A DNA stretch of 53,737 nt from contig CAINOC010000106.1 in the NCBI GenBank assembly GCA_903851385.1, forward strand, positions 1-53,737. The letters run 5' to 3'. Under the pieces are notes generated by a model. The model made no database searches, was not told where the DNA came from, and worked only from the letters and a program-made list of their open reading frames with translations. The translations under genes and the position numbers were made by a program. The stretch's first letter is position 1. Every line of letters starts with the position of its first letter. The DNA is from an uncultured Chlorobiaceae bacterium. Its GTDB lineage: Bacteria; Bacteroidota; Chlorobiia; Chlorobiales; Chlorobiaceae. Positions 18,949-26,669 of this stretch are shown here, in pieces.

Positions 18949-19332
18949 ATGAAACATGCCGGTGCGCTGTTGCTGGTCGGTGCAGGGGGTTTTCTTGGCT
19001 CCATGGCGCGCTATCTAGTTACTCTTCTCTTCTTTCCGCTTGCCCCGGGTTTTCCTTTTGCAACATTTGCAGTAAATATTTTCGGCAGTTTTCTGATTGG
19101 TCTTCTGAGCGAGCTGGCGGTATCGACAACCCTTGTATCTCCTGAAGCAAGACTTTTTCTGGTGACTGGTATTTGCGGGGGATTTACCACCTTTTCAGCG
19201 TATATGTTTGAGTCGACCGCACTCATGAAAGATGGCCAGCTCTTTTATACCAGTATTTATCTTGTCGGCAGTATCGCTGGTGGGCTGATTGCTCTTTATT
19301 CAGGAACACTTCTTGCAAAACTCTGGACATAA
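18949..19332 (+). CDS. crcB: Fluoride ion channel CrcB/Fluc
   Basis: CrcB (Fluc) exports fluoride through a dual-topology dimer. The 127-residue protein has four membrane helices. It carries G-G-F-L-G-S-M-A-R-Y near residue 15, the N-x-F-G-S-F-L-I-G motif in helix 2, and G-G-F-T-T-F-S-A-Y in helix 3, which supplies the pore Phe/Thr residues. An AGGGGG ribosome binding site precedes the ATG. A DUF190 gene follows after 9 bases, a common partner. I see no fluoride riboswitch upstream. Confidence 0.93.
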   Translation: MKHAGALLLVGAGGFLGSMARYLVTLLFFPLAPGFPFATFAVNIFGSFLIGLLSELAVSTTLVSPEARLFLVTGICGGFTTFSAYMFESTALMKDGQLFYTSIYLVGSIAGGLIALYSGTLLAKLWT

Positions 19333-19341
19333 GGGGACATT

Positions 19342-19677
19342 ATGGAACTGAAAAATTTAGAATCGCTGCGGATTTTTGTCGGTGAGCATGTACGCTTTGG
19401 TCATCACCCTCTTTATGAGGAGATCGTCCGTGAAGCACGGCAACTCGGCATGGCGGGTGCGACAGTAATGAAGGGAGTGCTTTCCTACGGTCATGACCTG
19501 CATATCAATACCGCTAAAATTGTTGAGTTCGGCCTTAACCTTCCCATGATTGTTGAGCTTGTGGACACTACGGAGAATATTGACGGCTTTCTGCCGCTGC
19601 TTCAGCAGATGGTGAGGGATTCGGCAGAACGGGTGATGATCACGAGGGAAAATGTCCGTTCAGGGATCATTGAATGA
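19342..19677 (+). CDS. DUF190 domain protein, CrcB partner
   Basis: This 111-residue DUF190 protein has the GlnB-like ferredoxin fold pattern (R-I-F-V-G-E, then Y-E-x-I-V-R-E-A-R-x-L-G-M-A-G-A-T-V). It also has the family's L-P-M-I-V-E-L-V-D segment. DUF190 genes are frequently next to crcB and are thought to regulate or accompany fluoride export, although the biochemical role is not established. The AAGGGGACATT ribosome binding site is clear. A terminator lies about 55 bases downstream. Confidence 0.88.
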   Translation: MELKNLESLRIFVGEHVRFGHHPLYEEIVREARQLGMAGATVMKGVLSYGHDLHINTAKIVEFGLNLPMIVELVDTTENIDGFLPLLQQMVRDSAERVMITRENVRSGIIE

Positions 19678-19695
19678 CACGGAATCGCGCATGGC

Positions 19696-19716
19696 GGGCG
19701 ACCACGAGGGTCGCCC
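19696..19716. repeat. Dispersed palindromic repeat (GGGCGACC...GGTCGCCC)
   Basis: A short palindrome has arms GGGCGACC (19696-19703) and GGTCGCCC (19709-19716) around a 5-base loop, flanked by CCTACAAG. From memory, versions of this element recur in intergenic DNA of many bacterial genomes, including Chlorobi. One copy is seen in this window, so its repeat status here is inferred. Confidence 0.5.
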
Positions 19717-19731
19717 CTACAAGATGAAAAA

Positions 19732-19759
19732 AAAAGGGAAGCCATACGGCTTCCCTTTT
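19732..19759. terminator. Bidirectional terminator between DUF190 and hemL
   Basis: There is a 12-base-pair perfect stem: AAAAGGGAAGCC (19732-19743), the loop ATAC, then GGCTTCCCTTTT. It is A-rich on one side and T-rich on the other, so it can end transcripts from both the crcB-DUF190 side and the convergent hemL. Confidence 0.88.
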
Positions 19760-19781
19760 AAATTGCAGAGGTAGAAGAACG

Positions 19782-21077
19782 TTACTTGCCGGAGGCAACA
19801 AGGGCGTTATAGTTAGCCTCGATGGTTTTTTCGAGATCAGCATCGGTGTGTACGAAACTGGTGAACATTGCTTCAAACTGCGATGGAGCAAGATAGATTC
19901 CCTGGTCAAGCATAGAATGGAAGTATTTGCCGTGTTTTTTTACGTCCGCAGTGATTGCTGTGTCGAAGTTGATAACCGGTGTTTCCGTAAAGAAGAGGCA
20001 GGACATTGAGCCAACGCGGTTCTGCACGTAGTTCAGGCCGAGTTTTTTCATGTTGTCACTGAAGCCCGCTTCAAGAATCGCAGATTTTCTTTCGAGTTCC
20101 GGATAGGGATTCTCTTCAATAAGGATTTTAAGGGTTTCAAGGCCTGCGGTGAGCGCAAGCGGATTGCCTGAAAGGGTTCCTGCCTGGTAAACATCTCCCA
20201 GTGGGGCAACTCTTTCCATGATTTCGCGTTTACCACCGAAGGCTCCGACAGGAAGCCCGCCGCCGATAATTTTACCCATGGTGGTCAAGTCAGGTGTGAC
20301 ACCATACAGGCTCTGGGCACCGCCGAGAGCGACACGGAATCCGCACATCACTTCATCAAAAATCAGGACAATGCCTTCCTGGTCGCATAGCGCGCGGAGT
20401 GCAGCAAGGAACCCTGGTTGCGGAGGGATAACGCCGGTATTGCCTGCGACCGGTTCGATGATGATGGCAGCAACCTTATCCTTGTTTTCATTGACAAGGA
20501 GTTTTACAGATTCAATATCGTTGTATTTTGCATTGAGCGTATCCATTGCGGTGCCTTTGGTGACGCCGGGGCTGTCTGGAGCACCGAGTGTGAGCGCACC
20601 TGAGCCTGCCTTAATAAGGAAGCTGTCGCCGTGGCCGTGGTAGCAACCTTCAAATTTAATAATTTTGTCGCGACCGGTGTAACCTCTTGCGAGTCTTACT
20701 GCCGACATGGTTGCTTCTGTTCCGCTGTTGACCATGCGGACCATTTCGAGAGATGGAACGATTTTACAGAGAAGTTCGGCAATTTCAATTTCCATTTCGA
20801 TCGGGGTGCCGAAGCTGGTGCCGATATTTTTCAGGGTATATTCAAGCGCAGCTGTGATTCTTGGGTGCATGCTGCCGAGAATGAACGGTCCCCATGAGCC
20901 GACATAGTCAAGATAGGTGTTGCCATCAACATCGGTCATGTACGCGCCTGACCCTTTAGCCATGTAAATTGGATTTCCACCAACGGATTTAAATGCCCGT
21001 ACTGGAGAGTTCACTCCACCGGGAATAAACTTCTTTGCTTTTTCAAAGAGTTCTGCTGATCTGGTTAGTTGAGGCAT
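19782..21077 (-). CDS. hemL: Glutamate-1-semialdehyde 2,1-aminomutase
   Basis: HemL converts glutamate-1-semialdehyde to 5-aminolevulinate, the precursor of haem and (bacterio)chlorophyll made by the C5 route that green sulfur bacteria use. The ATG at 21077 gives 431 residues; an in-frame TTG at 21086 adds three. The PLP lysine is in T-T-M-G-K-I-I-G-G-G-L-P (about Lys269), preceded by F-D-E-V-M-C-G-F-R. N-S-G-T-E-A-T-M-S-A and C-Y-H-G-H-G-D are also conserved. The gene is monocistronic and ends at a bidirectional terminator. Confidence 0.95.
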   Translation of the reverse strand: MPQLTRSAELFEKAKKFIPGGVNSPVRAFKSVGGNPIYMAKGSGAYMTDVDGNTYLDYVGSWGPFILGSMHPRITAALEYTLKNIGTSFGTPIEMEIEIAELLCKIVPSLEMVRMVNSGTEATMSAVRLARGYTGRDKIIKFEGCYHGHGDSFLIKAGSGALTLGAPDSPGVTKGTAMDTLNAKYNDIESVKLLVNENKDKVAAIIIEPVAGNTGVIPPQPGFLAALRALCDQEGIVLIFDEVMCGFRVALGGAQSLYGVTPDLTTMGKIIGGGLPVGAFGGKREIMERVAPLGDVYQAGTLSGNPLALTAGLETLKILIEENPYPELERKSAILEAGFSDNMKKLGLNYVQNRVGSMSCLFFTETPVINFDTAITADVKKHGKYFHSMLDQGIYLAPSQFEAMFTSFVHTDADLEKTIEANYNALVASGK

Positions 21078-21189
21078 GTCGGACAATTCTGTTTAGGATT
21101 GAACAAGACGTTATAAGAGTAATAAAATGATTGGTCAAGATAGAAATACTCCTGAAGATATAAAACCCCAAAAAAACCTGATGCCAGGT

Positions 21190-21975
21190 CTATTTCAAGA
21201 GGATTTGCGAGACGATTGCCAGGTTTTTGCCTGGCCTGGCATGTTCCAGATGCAGAGCACAATACTCCTGAAGGAGATTCCAGAGCCGTTCAATGTCATC
21301 GGGATCGGCTTTGATTGCTATTCCAGAAGGAAGGCGCTTTGCCGCAAGGGCGCTTAACAGCATGGCGAGACGCAAGGGAATGAGATGTTTTTTTGCAAGG
21401 TTCTCTTCTGCTGCTCCAGGAAGTGCGAGTCCTCCCGGGTTCATGACAAAATAAAGTTCGGTAAGTTTCATGGACTCGACTGCAGGCATGAGCTCTTTTC
21501 CGCTGAAGACACAGAACCGAAGGGAGGGCTGAAAGCCAAGCAGTGAAATAAATCGCAACAGGAACCATGCATAGAGCTGCTGGTAATTGATGCCGTCATG
21601 GTAGAGCTCTTCGAGGGTTCCTGCAAGCAGGGTGAAGAGTGAGAGGTTTTTTTCATCACGTTCCGTAGTCTGCTTCACAAGATCAATGATCCGGTAGAGG
21701 ATAGCGAACCGGTCAAGGTCAGGAGCGGGAACCATAGGGCTTAAAATTAGGTTACCATCACTGACGAGCTGAATATCGCGGCTGTTTTTTTTATAGAGCA
21801 CCAGATCGACTACGTTACCCGCGCTGAACAATCCGGAGAGTTTGTTTTTTGGGTTGCGGGCACCTTTAATGATCACTGAAATTTTGCCGAATTCGCGGGT
21901 GTAGACCGAGCAGATCTTTGACTGGTCGCGGTATTTTGTTTCTCGCAATATGACAGCTCGGGTTTTGACGATCAC
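21190..21975 (-). CDS. recO: DNA repair protein RecO
   Basis: RecO loads RecA on SSB-coated DNA together with RecR. The 261-residue protein has the N-terminal OB-fold start typical of the family (V-K-T-R-A-V-I-L-R-E-T-K-Y-R-D, then Y-T-R-E-F-G-K-I-S-V-I-I-K-G-A-R) and a helical C-terminal half. Only one Cys (C-V-F-S-G) remains in the region where many RecO proteins have a zinc site, so zinc binding is doubtful. The start codon is GTG. It is divergent from the FmdB gene. Confidence 0.88.
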   Translation of the reverse strand: MIVKTRAVILRETKYRDQSKICSVYTREFGKISVIIKGARNPKNKLSGLFSAGNVVDLVLYKKNSRDIQLVSDGNLILSPMVPAPDLDRFAILYRIIDLVKQTTERDEKNLSLFTLLAGTLEELYHDGINYQQLYAWFLLRFISLLGFQPSLRFCVFSGKELMPAVESMKLTELYFVMNPGGLALPGAAEENLAKKHLIPLRLAMLLSALAAKRLPSGIAIKADPDDIERLWNLLQEYCALHLEHARPGKNLAIVSQILLK

Positions 21976-22112
21976 GGCTTCAGCTTTTTTATGTTAGGAA
22001 ATATAATTATATACGTTAACACGTCCTGCATAAGGCTTATGGACTTTTAAAACAATGTACTGACGATGAACAATAACAGTCAGAAAGAGATTAATCAAGG
22101 AGAAAAATAGAG

Positions 22113-22379
22113 ATGCCGACCTATCAATATCGTTGTAAAAACTGCGGGAATGAACTTGAAATTGTTCAGAAAATGTCGGATGATTCTCTGACAACATGCC
22201 CCAAATGTGAACAGGAGACCTTCGAGCGTGTTATCAGTGCTGAAGGGGGATTTGTGCTGAAGGGATCCGGGTTTTATAAAACAGACTATAACCCGAGCAA
22301 AAAGGAGTCAAGTCCGGCAGCTGCTGCACCGTGTTCAACCGGAGCATGTTCAGGTGGAGCCTGTCCGTTAGCAAAATAG
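22113..22379 (+). CDS. FmdB-family zinc ribbon protein
   Basis: This 88-residue protein starts [12 protein letters not shown] and has a second C-P-K-C pair, a four-cysteine zinc ribbon of the FmdB/CxxC regulatory family. The middle ([12 protein letters not shown]) is also typical. The C-terminal tail is Ala/Ser-rich and ends with three more cysteines. It is probably a small regulatory or nucleic-acid-associated protein, and its exact role is unknown. AAGGAG lies 11 bases before the ATG. A terminator hairpin follows. Confidence 0.9.
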   Translation: MPTYQYRCKNCGNELEIVQKMSDDSLTTCPKCEQETFERVISAEGGFVLKGSGFYKTDYNPSKKESSPAAAAPCSTGACSGGACPLAK

Positions 22380-22417
22380 AGCTCTCTCCAGCTTTGTTGC
22401 CGTTATGCGGCTCATTG

Positions 22418-22446
22418 AAAGGCCTTCCGGATCAGGGAAGGCTTTT
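22418..22446. terminator. Terminator between fmdB and the convergent LptA-like gene
   Basis: The stem is AAAGGCCTTCC (22418-22428) with its complement GGAAGGC plus TTTT, around a 7-base loop. A-runs and T-runs flank the stem on opposite sides, so it could work in both directions. It overlaps the last codons of the minus-strand gene. Confidence 0.75.
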
Positions 22447-23364
22447 CTGCTGTTTAAAAGGATTTTCCTTTTCTCTCCATTCAAACTTTGGAAGATTAAT
22501 CTTTTTGTCTCCCCTGAAACTTTCCGGGTACTGTTTCCCTTCGACATTTCCGATAACCTTCACTCGTTTCAGTACCCCGGCAGTAAAAAACATCCGCATC
22601 AGATCTCCACTTGAATAGTTTATGCCTGAAGGTTTTTGCTCATTGTTATAGAGGTGATAGAGGCTTTCCGCCTGGGTGGTAAGGGTAATACCGGTTAGCT
22701 TTGATTTTTCGTTGAGCAGTATTATCATTTTTTTTGCGCTGAACTGGTCGTAGACAACCGGAGAAAGGGAAAGAGTGTCCTGGGCGGCGAAAAACGCATT
22801 ACCGAGCACCTGTATTTCATCGATGCTCTTGCGTTTTCCGCCGGCACCGATCTCTTTGAGATGCAGAAGTATAGTATCACCGCTGATCTGTTGACGCTCA
22901 TGCCATGCTATGGCTTCATCATAGAGCCATATCTGGCTGGTTATTTTGTTGACAACAGCTTTTTTCGATTTTGCGACAAGAGAGTTGTCAAGCATCCTTC
23001 CCCGTACGTTACCGTTTAATTCTCCGAGTTGCCTGTCCGTGTAATAGACTCCATTTTCGCCGAAAATTTCCACGGTATTATCTGTCATGAAGACGTTGCC
23101 AGTGAGCACGATTTTATTTTCCTGCTCATAACTTGTTGCGCGGTCACATTTCAGTGTCAAGTTGTCGTGGAGAAAAACTACATTGCCGATGACTGAGCGG
23201 TATGATCCTGCTTCACTCTCGCCGCCTTCGATGACATCTGCGTGCTGGAGAATAATTTTCTTTTTTTCCGCGTGGAGTGTATTATGAATCAGAGCCGGTT
23301 GTATGATAATCTGAAGCGTCAGAATAGTGGCGGTCAATAGTGTAATGGAAATGGCTCTTCGCAT
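22432..23364 (-). CDS. LptA/OstA-like periplasmic protein (LPS transport)
   Basis: This protein is 310 residues from the ATG at 23364; a TTG at 23409 would lengthen the N-terminus. A signal-like hydrophobic stretch is followed by repeated short beta-strand units such as G-N-V-V-F-L-H-D-N-L-T-L-K-C-D and V-L-T-G-N-V-F-M-T-D-N. This is the OstA/LptA jelly-roll pattern of proteins that carry lipopolysaccharide across the periplasm. It is longer than a minimal LptA, as is usual for the Bacteroidota/Chlorobi OstA-like version. It is divergent from the WecB-like gene. Confidence 0.75.
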   Translation of the reverse strand: MRRAISITLLTATILTLQIIIQPALIHNTLHAEKKKIILQHADVIEGGESEAGSYRSVIGNVVFLHDNLTLKCDRATSYEQENKIVLTGNVFMTDNTVEIFGENGVYYTDRQLGELNGNVRGRMLDNSLVAKSKKAVVNKITSQIWLYDEAIAWHERQQISGDTILLHLKEIGAGGKRKSIDEIQVLGNAFFAAQDTLSLSPVVYDQFSAKKMIILLNEKSKLTGITLTTQAESLYHLYNNEQKPSGINYSSGDLMRMFFTAGVLKRVKVIGNVEGKQYPESFRGDKKINLPKFEWREKENPFKQQKSLP

Positions 23365-23439
23365 TGCGGATAATAGATTGATGTCATCCAGGAAAGTGGT
23401 TATTGTCAAGTTCTAATGTAACAAAGCTTTGTTTTTACT

Positions 23440-24528
23440 GTGAAAAAATTACTCCTCATTGGTGGCGGCAGGCCTGGCAATCTTTTGCTTGCTCCTTTAT
23501 ATGATGCCTTAAAAAAAAATAAGGCTTACCTGCCCGTTGCGCTTTTTGTGGCGACTGAAGGGGGCGAGCCGATCAGCGGAGATATTGCTGAATGCTTCGG
23601 TCTTGGCGAAGCCGGGGGTTCTCTTGTCATTTCTCTGCCGCAAGGTTCTCCGGTTGAACAACTCGCAACGGTTATGACCGGGATTGAAAAAGTTCTTGTC
23701 AGTGAAAAACCTGATCTCGTTATGGTGTGCGGCAGCGATAATGTCGCCCTTGGAGCTGCACTGACTGCGGCAAAGCTCGGAGTGGCGGTTGCGGCGGTAG
23801 ATGCGGGACTTCGGAGCTATGAGCGTTCGGATGCCGAGGAGATCAATCGAATTGCCATTGATGCAATGGCCGAATATCACTTTGTCAGCGAACACAGTGG
23901 AGAGTACAACCTGATCAATGAAGGTGTTGCTGATGAAAAGGTCTTTTTTGCCGGTAACCTTTCAATCGACAGCCTTGTCAAATTGATGGAGCAGGCAAAT
24001 CAACTTCCTCTATCCAGAGCGCATGGATTTCGTCCGAAATCCTATGTACTTGTGATCTTGAACCCTAAAGGGCACTTTTCCCGGAAAGAACCGCTTGAGA
24101 TGATGCTTCGGCTTCTGAAGGAGATTTCCCGTAAGACTACGGTTCTTATTCCAAAGTTTAAAGGCATGGACGTCGCATTCAGCGATATTGAGAACGTGAA
24201 AATTATTGAATCGCTTTCGCATGCAGGTCTGCTGATGCTGCTCAGAGATTCTTTAATGCTTCTTACCGATACTGAAGAGCTGCAGTCGGAAGCTACAGTA
24301 ATGAATGTGCCCTGTCTCACAATGATGGAGTCGGCTTCGCGTCCTGTTACTATAGAAATTGGTACCAACGTTCTTGTCGGCCTCGATGAGGAAGATATCA
24401 TAAGCCGCGTTAACGATATTCTTCAGCCCGGAAAACACAAGCACGAATCATCCCGCTCAAAAATTCCTGAAAAATGGGACGGCGCCGCCGCCGCCCGCAT
24501 TGTCGCAGTGCTCGATAGGATATTATAG
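23440..24528 (+). CDS. UDP-GlcNAc 2-epimerase (WecB)-like protein, diverged active site
   Basis: This 362-residue protein (GTG start) has the GT-B-like fold of UDP-N-acetylglucosamine 2-epimerases. Conserved landmarks are D-L-V-M-V-C-G-D-type strand ends, V-D-A-G-L-R-S-Y with A-E-E-I-N-R (the E-E-x-N-R segment), and a C-terminal Q-S-E-A-T-V-M-N-V-P-C-L-T region with E-I-G-T-N-V-L-V-G. The usual H-R-R-E-N is replaced by H-F-S-R-K-E, and T-E-R-P-E by S-A-S-R-P-V. It may therefore act on a different sugar or be impaired. No sugar-pathway neighbours help decide. Confidence 0.72.
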   Translation: MKKLLLIGGGRPGNLLLAPLYDALKKNKAYLPVALFVATEGGEPISGDIAECFGLGEAGGSLVISLPQGSPVEQLATVMTGIEKVLVSEKPDLVMVCGSDNVALGAALTAAKLGVAVAAVDAGLRSYERSDAEEINRIAIDAMAEYHFVSEHSGEYNLINEGVADEKVFFAGNLSIDSLVKLMEQANQLPLSRAHGFRPKSYVLVILNPKGHFSRKEPLEMMLRLLKEISRKTTVLIPKFKGMDVAFSDIENVKIIESLSHAGLLMLLRDSLMLLTDTEELQSEATVMNVPCLTMMESASRPVTIEIGTNVLVGLDEEDIISRVNDILQPGKHKHESSRSKIPEKWDGAAAARIVAVLDRIL

Positions 24529-24538
24529 ACCGTTTTAC

Positions 24539-24573
24539 GCTGCATGGTGACTGGCATACCGGCACTATGCAGC
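24539..24573. terminator. Hairpin after the WecB-like gene
   Basis: An inverted repeat GCTGCAT (24539-24545) / ATGCAGC (24567-24573) is extended inward by GGTG/CACT pairs (one wobble). It lies 11 bases past the stop. No T-run follows, so efficiency is uncertain. Confidence 0.5.
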
Positions 24574-24590
24574 AAAAGTGATAACCACTT

Positions 24591-24625
24591 GTCATTTCGA
24601 TCCCGATTTATCGGGAGAGAAATCT
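24591..24625. repeat. Intergenic palindrome, candidate dispersed repeat
   Basis: The segment GTCATTTCGATCCCGATTTA continues as TCGGGAGAGAAATCT. It has an inner stem TCCCGA (24601-24606) / TCGGGA (24611-24616). From memory, very similar sequences are scattered between genes in Chlorobi and Bacteroidota genomes. Only one copy is seen here. Confidence 0.45.
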
Positions 24626-24769
24626 ATTCCGGCAGTATCAGGCTTAAAGCGCGTTTCCATCAACCCCGTGGTATTTTATTGATCGTTAATTTTACTGTAC
24701 CTTATCTTTGTGTGTAAGGCATAACAAGGAGAGCATTGTTTTCTAAGCGAATTGTCAGGAGTGCTATCA

Positions 24770-25036
24770 ATGCCAATCATCTCTATGTTTTATGGTATTA
24801 TTATCCGCCTTTATCTTCTCGATAACAGGCAACATCATTTGCCACATATCCATGCCAGGTATGGTGATTTTGAGGCAACCGTAGGAATCCAGGATGGCGA
24901 GATTCTTGCCGGCGAGTTACCTCGCAAACAGTTGCGTTTGGTGCAGGCTTGGATTGAGTTGCGTCGGGATGAGCTGGCGGCAGACTGGGAGTTGGCAGTC
25001 AATGGTGAGACTCCTTATAAAATAAACCCGTTGTGA
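24770..25036 (+). CDS. DUF4160 domain protein
   Basis: This 88-residue protein matches the DUF4160 pattern: M-P-x-I-S-M-F-Y-G-I-I-I-R at the start, then H-L-P-H-I-H-A-R-Y-G, G-E-L-P-R-K-Q and a C-terminal W-I-E-L-R-R-D-E-L. I chose the ATG at 24770, which has AGGAG 8 bases upstream. An in-frame start at 24752 lacks a ribosome binding site. It is paired with DUF2442, a frequent neighbour. Such pairs behave like small mobile or toxin-antitoxin-type modules, but the function is unproven. Confidence 0.85.
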   Translation: MPIISMFYGIIIRLYLLDNRQHHLPHIHARYGDFEATVGIQDGEILAGELPRKQLRLVQAWIELRRDELAADWELAVNGETPYKINPL

Positions 25037-25043
25037 GGTTATA

Positions 25044-25331
25044 ATGTATTGGGATGTCAAAAGTGTAAAGCCACTGTCAGGTTTTCGGATTTATATAGAA
25101 ACCGTTAGTGGTCAAAAAGGAATTTTTGATCTCACCCCCTATCTTGATCATGGAGTTTTCAGTGAGCTGCGTGATATTAACTATTTCAATCAGGTAGGTA
25201 TAGTATTTGGTGCGGTCACATGGCCACATGACCAGGATATTGCTCCTGAAACACTGCTTGCCGAAATGCATCCCATTGATTCACCGCCCGAAGATTTGTT
25301 TCATTCTGCCACCTCTAGTCAAAAGGCCTGA
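25044..25331 (+). CDS. DUF2442 domain protein
   Basis: This 95-residue protein has the DUF2442 sequence pattern: a V-K-x-V-x-P-L strand, then Y-I-E-T-V-S-G-Q-K-G-I-F-D-L-T-P-Y-L, F-x-E-L-R-D, and V-T-W-P-H-D-Q-D-I-A-P-E-T-L. It starts 7 bases after the DUF4160 stop, with GAGG serving as the ribosome binding site, so the two form one operon. A DNA- or protein-binding role has been suggested for the family. No enzymatic motif is visible. Confidence 0.88.
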   Translation: MYWDVKSVKPLSGFRIYIETVSGQKGIFDLTPYLDHGVFSELRDINYFNQVGIVFGAVTWPHDQDIAPETLLAEMHPIDSPPEDLFHSATSSQKA

Positions 25332-25477
25332 CGTTACCACAACCAAGCCAAGCAAGAAGTTGTTGCCTGATAATTTGCTGGTTCACCAGAGATGGTGGGT
25401 AGGCTGTATTTTATTGGAATAGTGATAAATTTCAATGCATCGTTCATCCAATAATATTTTCTTCAGAGAGTCATACT

Positions 25478-25819
25478 ATGGCTGAATACGGCGAGTGGAA
25501 TCGCAAGGGGGCAACCCTCAGCGAGTTAACAGCTAAGAAAGAATACGGTGTTGAGCATGAGTTCATTGTAAAAGGTATACGTGCCGGCAAGCTTGAATAC
25601 CGGGAGGGTGCCATATGGGGTAACCCATATCTCAAGATATTGAGAGGCCAGTTAGAGGATTTTATCACTGAGGAACTTGGTGCGGATTATCTGAATCAGG
25701 TAAAAAATAAGAGTGAACTTCTTGCGATCAAGAAGGAAATAGCTGTATTGAAAAAGAGAGTGGGTGAACTTGAAGTTCGAAAAGCACTGATTGAATCAGA
25801 CAATGAAAAAATGAAATAG
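25478..25819 (+). CDS. Small conserved protein with C-terminal coiled coil
   Basis: This 113-residue protein starts M-A-E-Y-G-E-W-N-R-K-G-A-T-L-S and has a compact N-terminal half, possibly helix-turn-helix-like: A-K-K-E-Y-G-V, then G-I-R-A-G-K-L-E-Y-R, then G-N-P-Y-L-K-I-L-R. Residues 77-110 form a heptad-rich coiled coil. I recall this as a recurring uncharacterised family, often near toxin-antitoxin-like genes, but assign no function. It is in the same orientation as the DUF4160/DUF2442 pair, 146 bases downstream. Confidence 0.65.
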   Translation: MAEYGEWNRKGATLSELTAKKEYGVEHEFIVKGIRAGKLEYREGAIWGNPYLKILRGQLEDFITEELGADYLNQVKNKSELLAIKKEIAVLKKRVGELEVRKALIESDNEKMK

Positions 25820-25826
25820 AATCAGA

Positions 25827-26669
25827 TCAATGCAGTGCAAGATCGTACATGATCTGATTGTTCTGATTGCGGATCACCATTCGTTTATTTTCCAATTCCA
25901 CTGTGCCGCAGGAAAAGGATGGGTGCTCAAGACGGTTTACAAATGCCGGCAGTACCACAAAGTGTAGTTCATCCTTTAGGGCGTAGCTGCCATAATGATA
26001 GTGGCCGCTGAGGCAAGCCATTATTGCAGTTGAGGATGCAAGAATATCGACTATCTCCTGATGGTTCCAGAGCAGGCCGTGTTTAGGGTCGGTTGTTTCG
26101 GGAAGCAGCGGAAAGTGGCAGATGACGATTACCTTCTCTCCAGCGTGTTCTGCTGATTCAAGTTCCTTTTTCAGCCATGCTTTTTGCCGAAGGCCCACTG
26201 CGCCGCAGTAGTCGTGCTTTTCCGGGCGGGCGAGGAAGTCTTCAAGGGTTTGGCGCTCTTCCTGTGTTTCAGGCTCGTTATGTATTGATACATCCATACC
26301 GTCAAGCACGATAAAGCGAAATCCCTTTGCGGTAAATGCATAGTATGGGGCTGGCAGACCAAGAGCATTCAGCAGCTTCTTTCTGGGCAAGGCAAGACAG
26401 TGGTTGCCGATGACATGGTGGATGGTACCGGGAAATTCTTTGAGTATAGAGCTGGCCTGACGGAGTTCTTCCTGGTTATGTTCATCACTTCCCTTGATCA
26501 GGTCGCCGAGCTGAAACAGAAAATCAAGGTTGTTTTTTTTGCAGTTTTTGATCCAGCCCAGAAGGTCTGCGGCAGTGGTGACGGCTGCCGCAGGTTCGGA
26601 TGTTGTTGAGAAGTGAATGTCGGTGATGATGCCGAACTTGAGAATGGATGTGCTGGCAGTGCTGAACAT
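25827..26669 (-). CDS. Calcineurin-like metallophosphoesterase
   Basis: All five metal motifs of the family are present in this 280-residue protein: D-I-H at 17-19, G-D-L-I-K-G, G-N-H-C, H-F-P-L-L-P and S-G-H-Y-H-Y. These bind a dinuclear metal centre that hydrolyses phosphoesters. Overall it resembles the cAMP phosphodiesterase/3',5' branch of the superfamily, but the substrate is not known. There is no signal peptide. Its ATG overlaps the prfB stop by one base (TGATG), so it is coupled to prfB. Confidence 0.88.
   Translation of the reverse strand: MFSTASTSILKFGIITDIHFSTTSEPAAAVTTAADLLGWIKNCKKNNLDFLFQLGDLIKGSDEHNQEELRQASSILKEFPGTIHHVIGNHCLALPRKKLLNALGLPAPYYAFTAKGFRFIVLDGMDVSIHNEPETQEERQTLEDFLARPEKHDYCGAVGLRQKAWLKKELESAEHAGEKVIVICHFPLLPETTDPKHGLLWNHQEIVDILASSTAIMACLSGHYHYGSYALKDELHFVVLPAFVNRLEHPSFSCGTVELENKRMVIRNQNNQIMYDLALH

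Noticed and set aside
18600-18949. Fluoride riboswitch before crcB
   Set aside because: I could not find the conserved crcB-motif pattern in the leader; the interval is largely occupied by a small membrane-protein gene.
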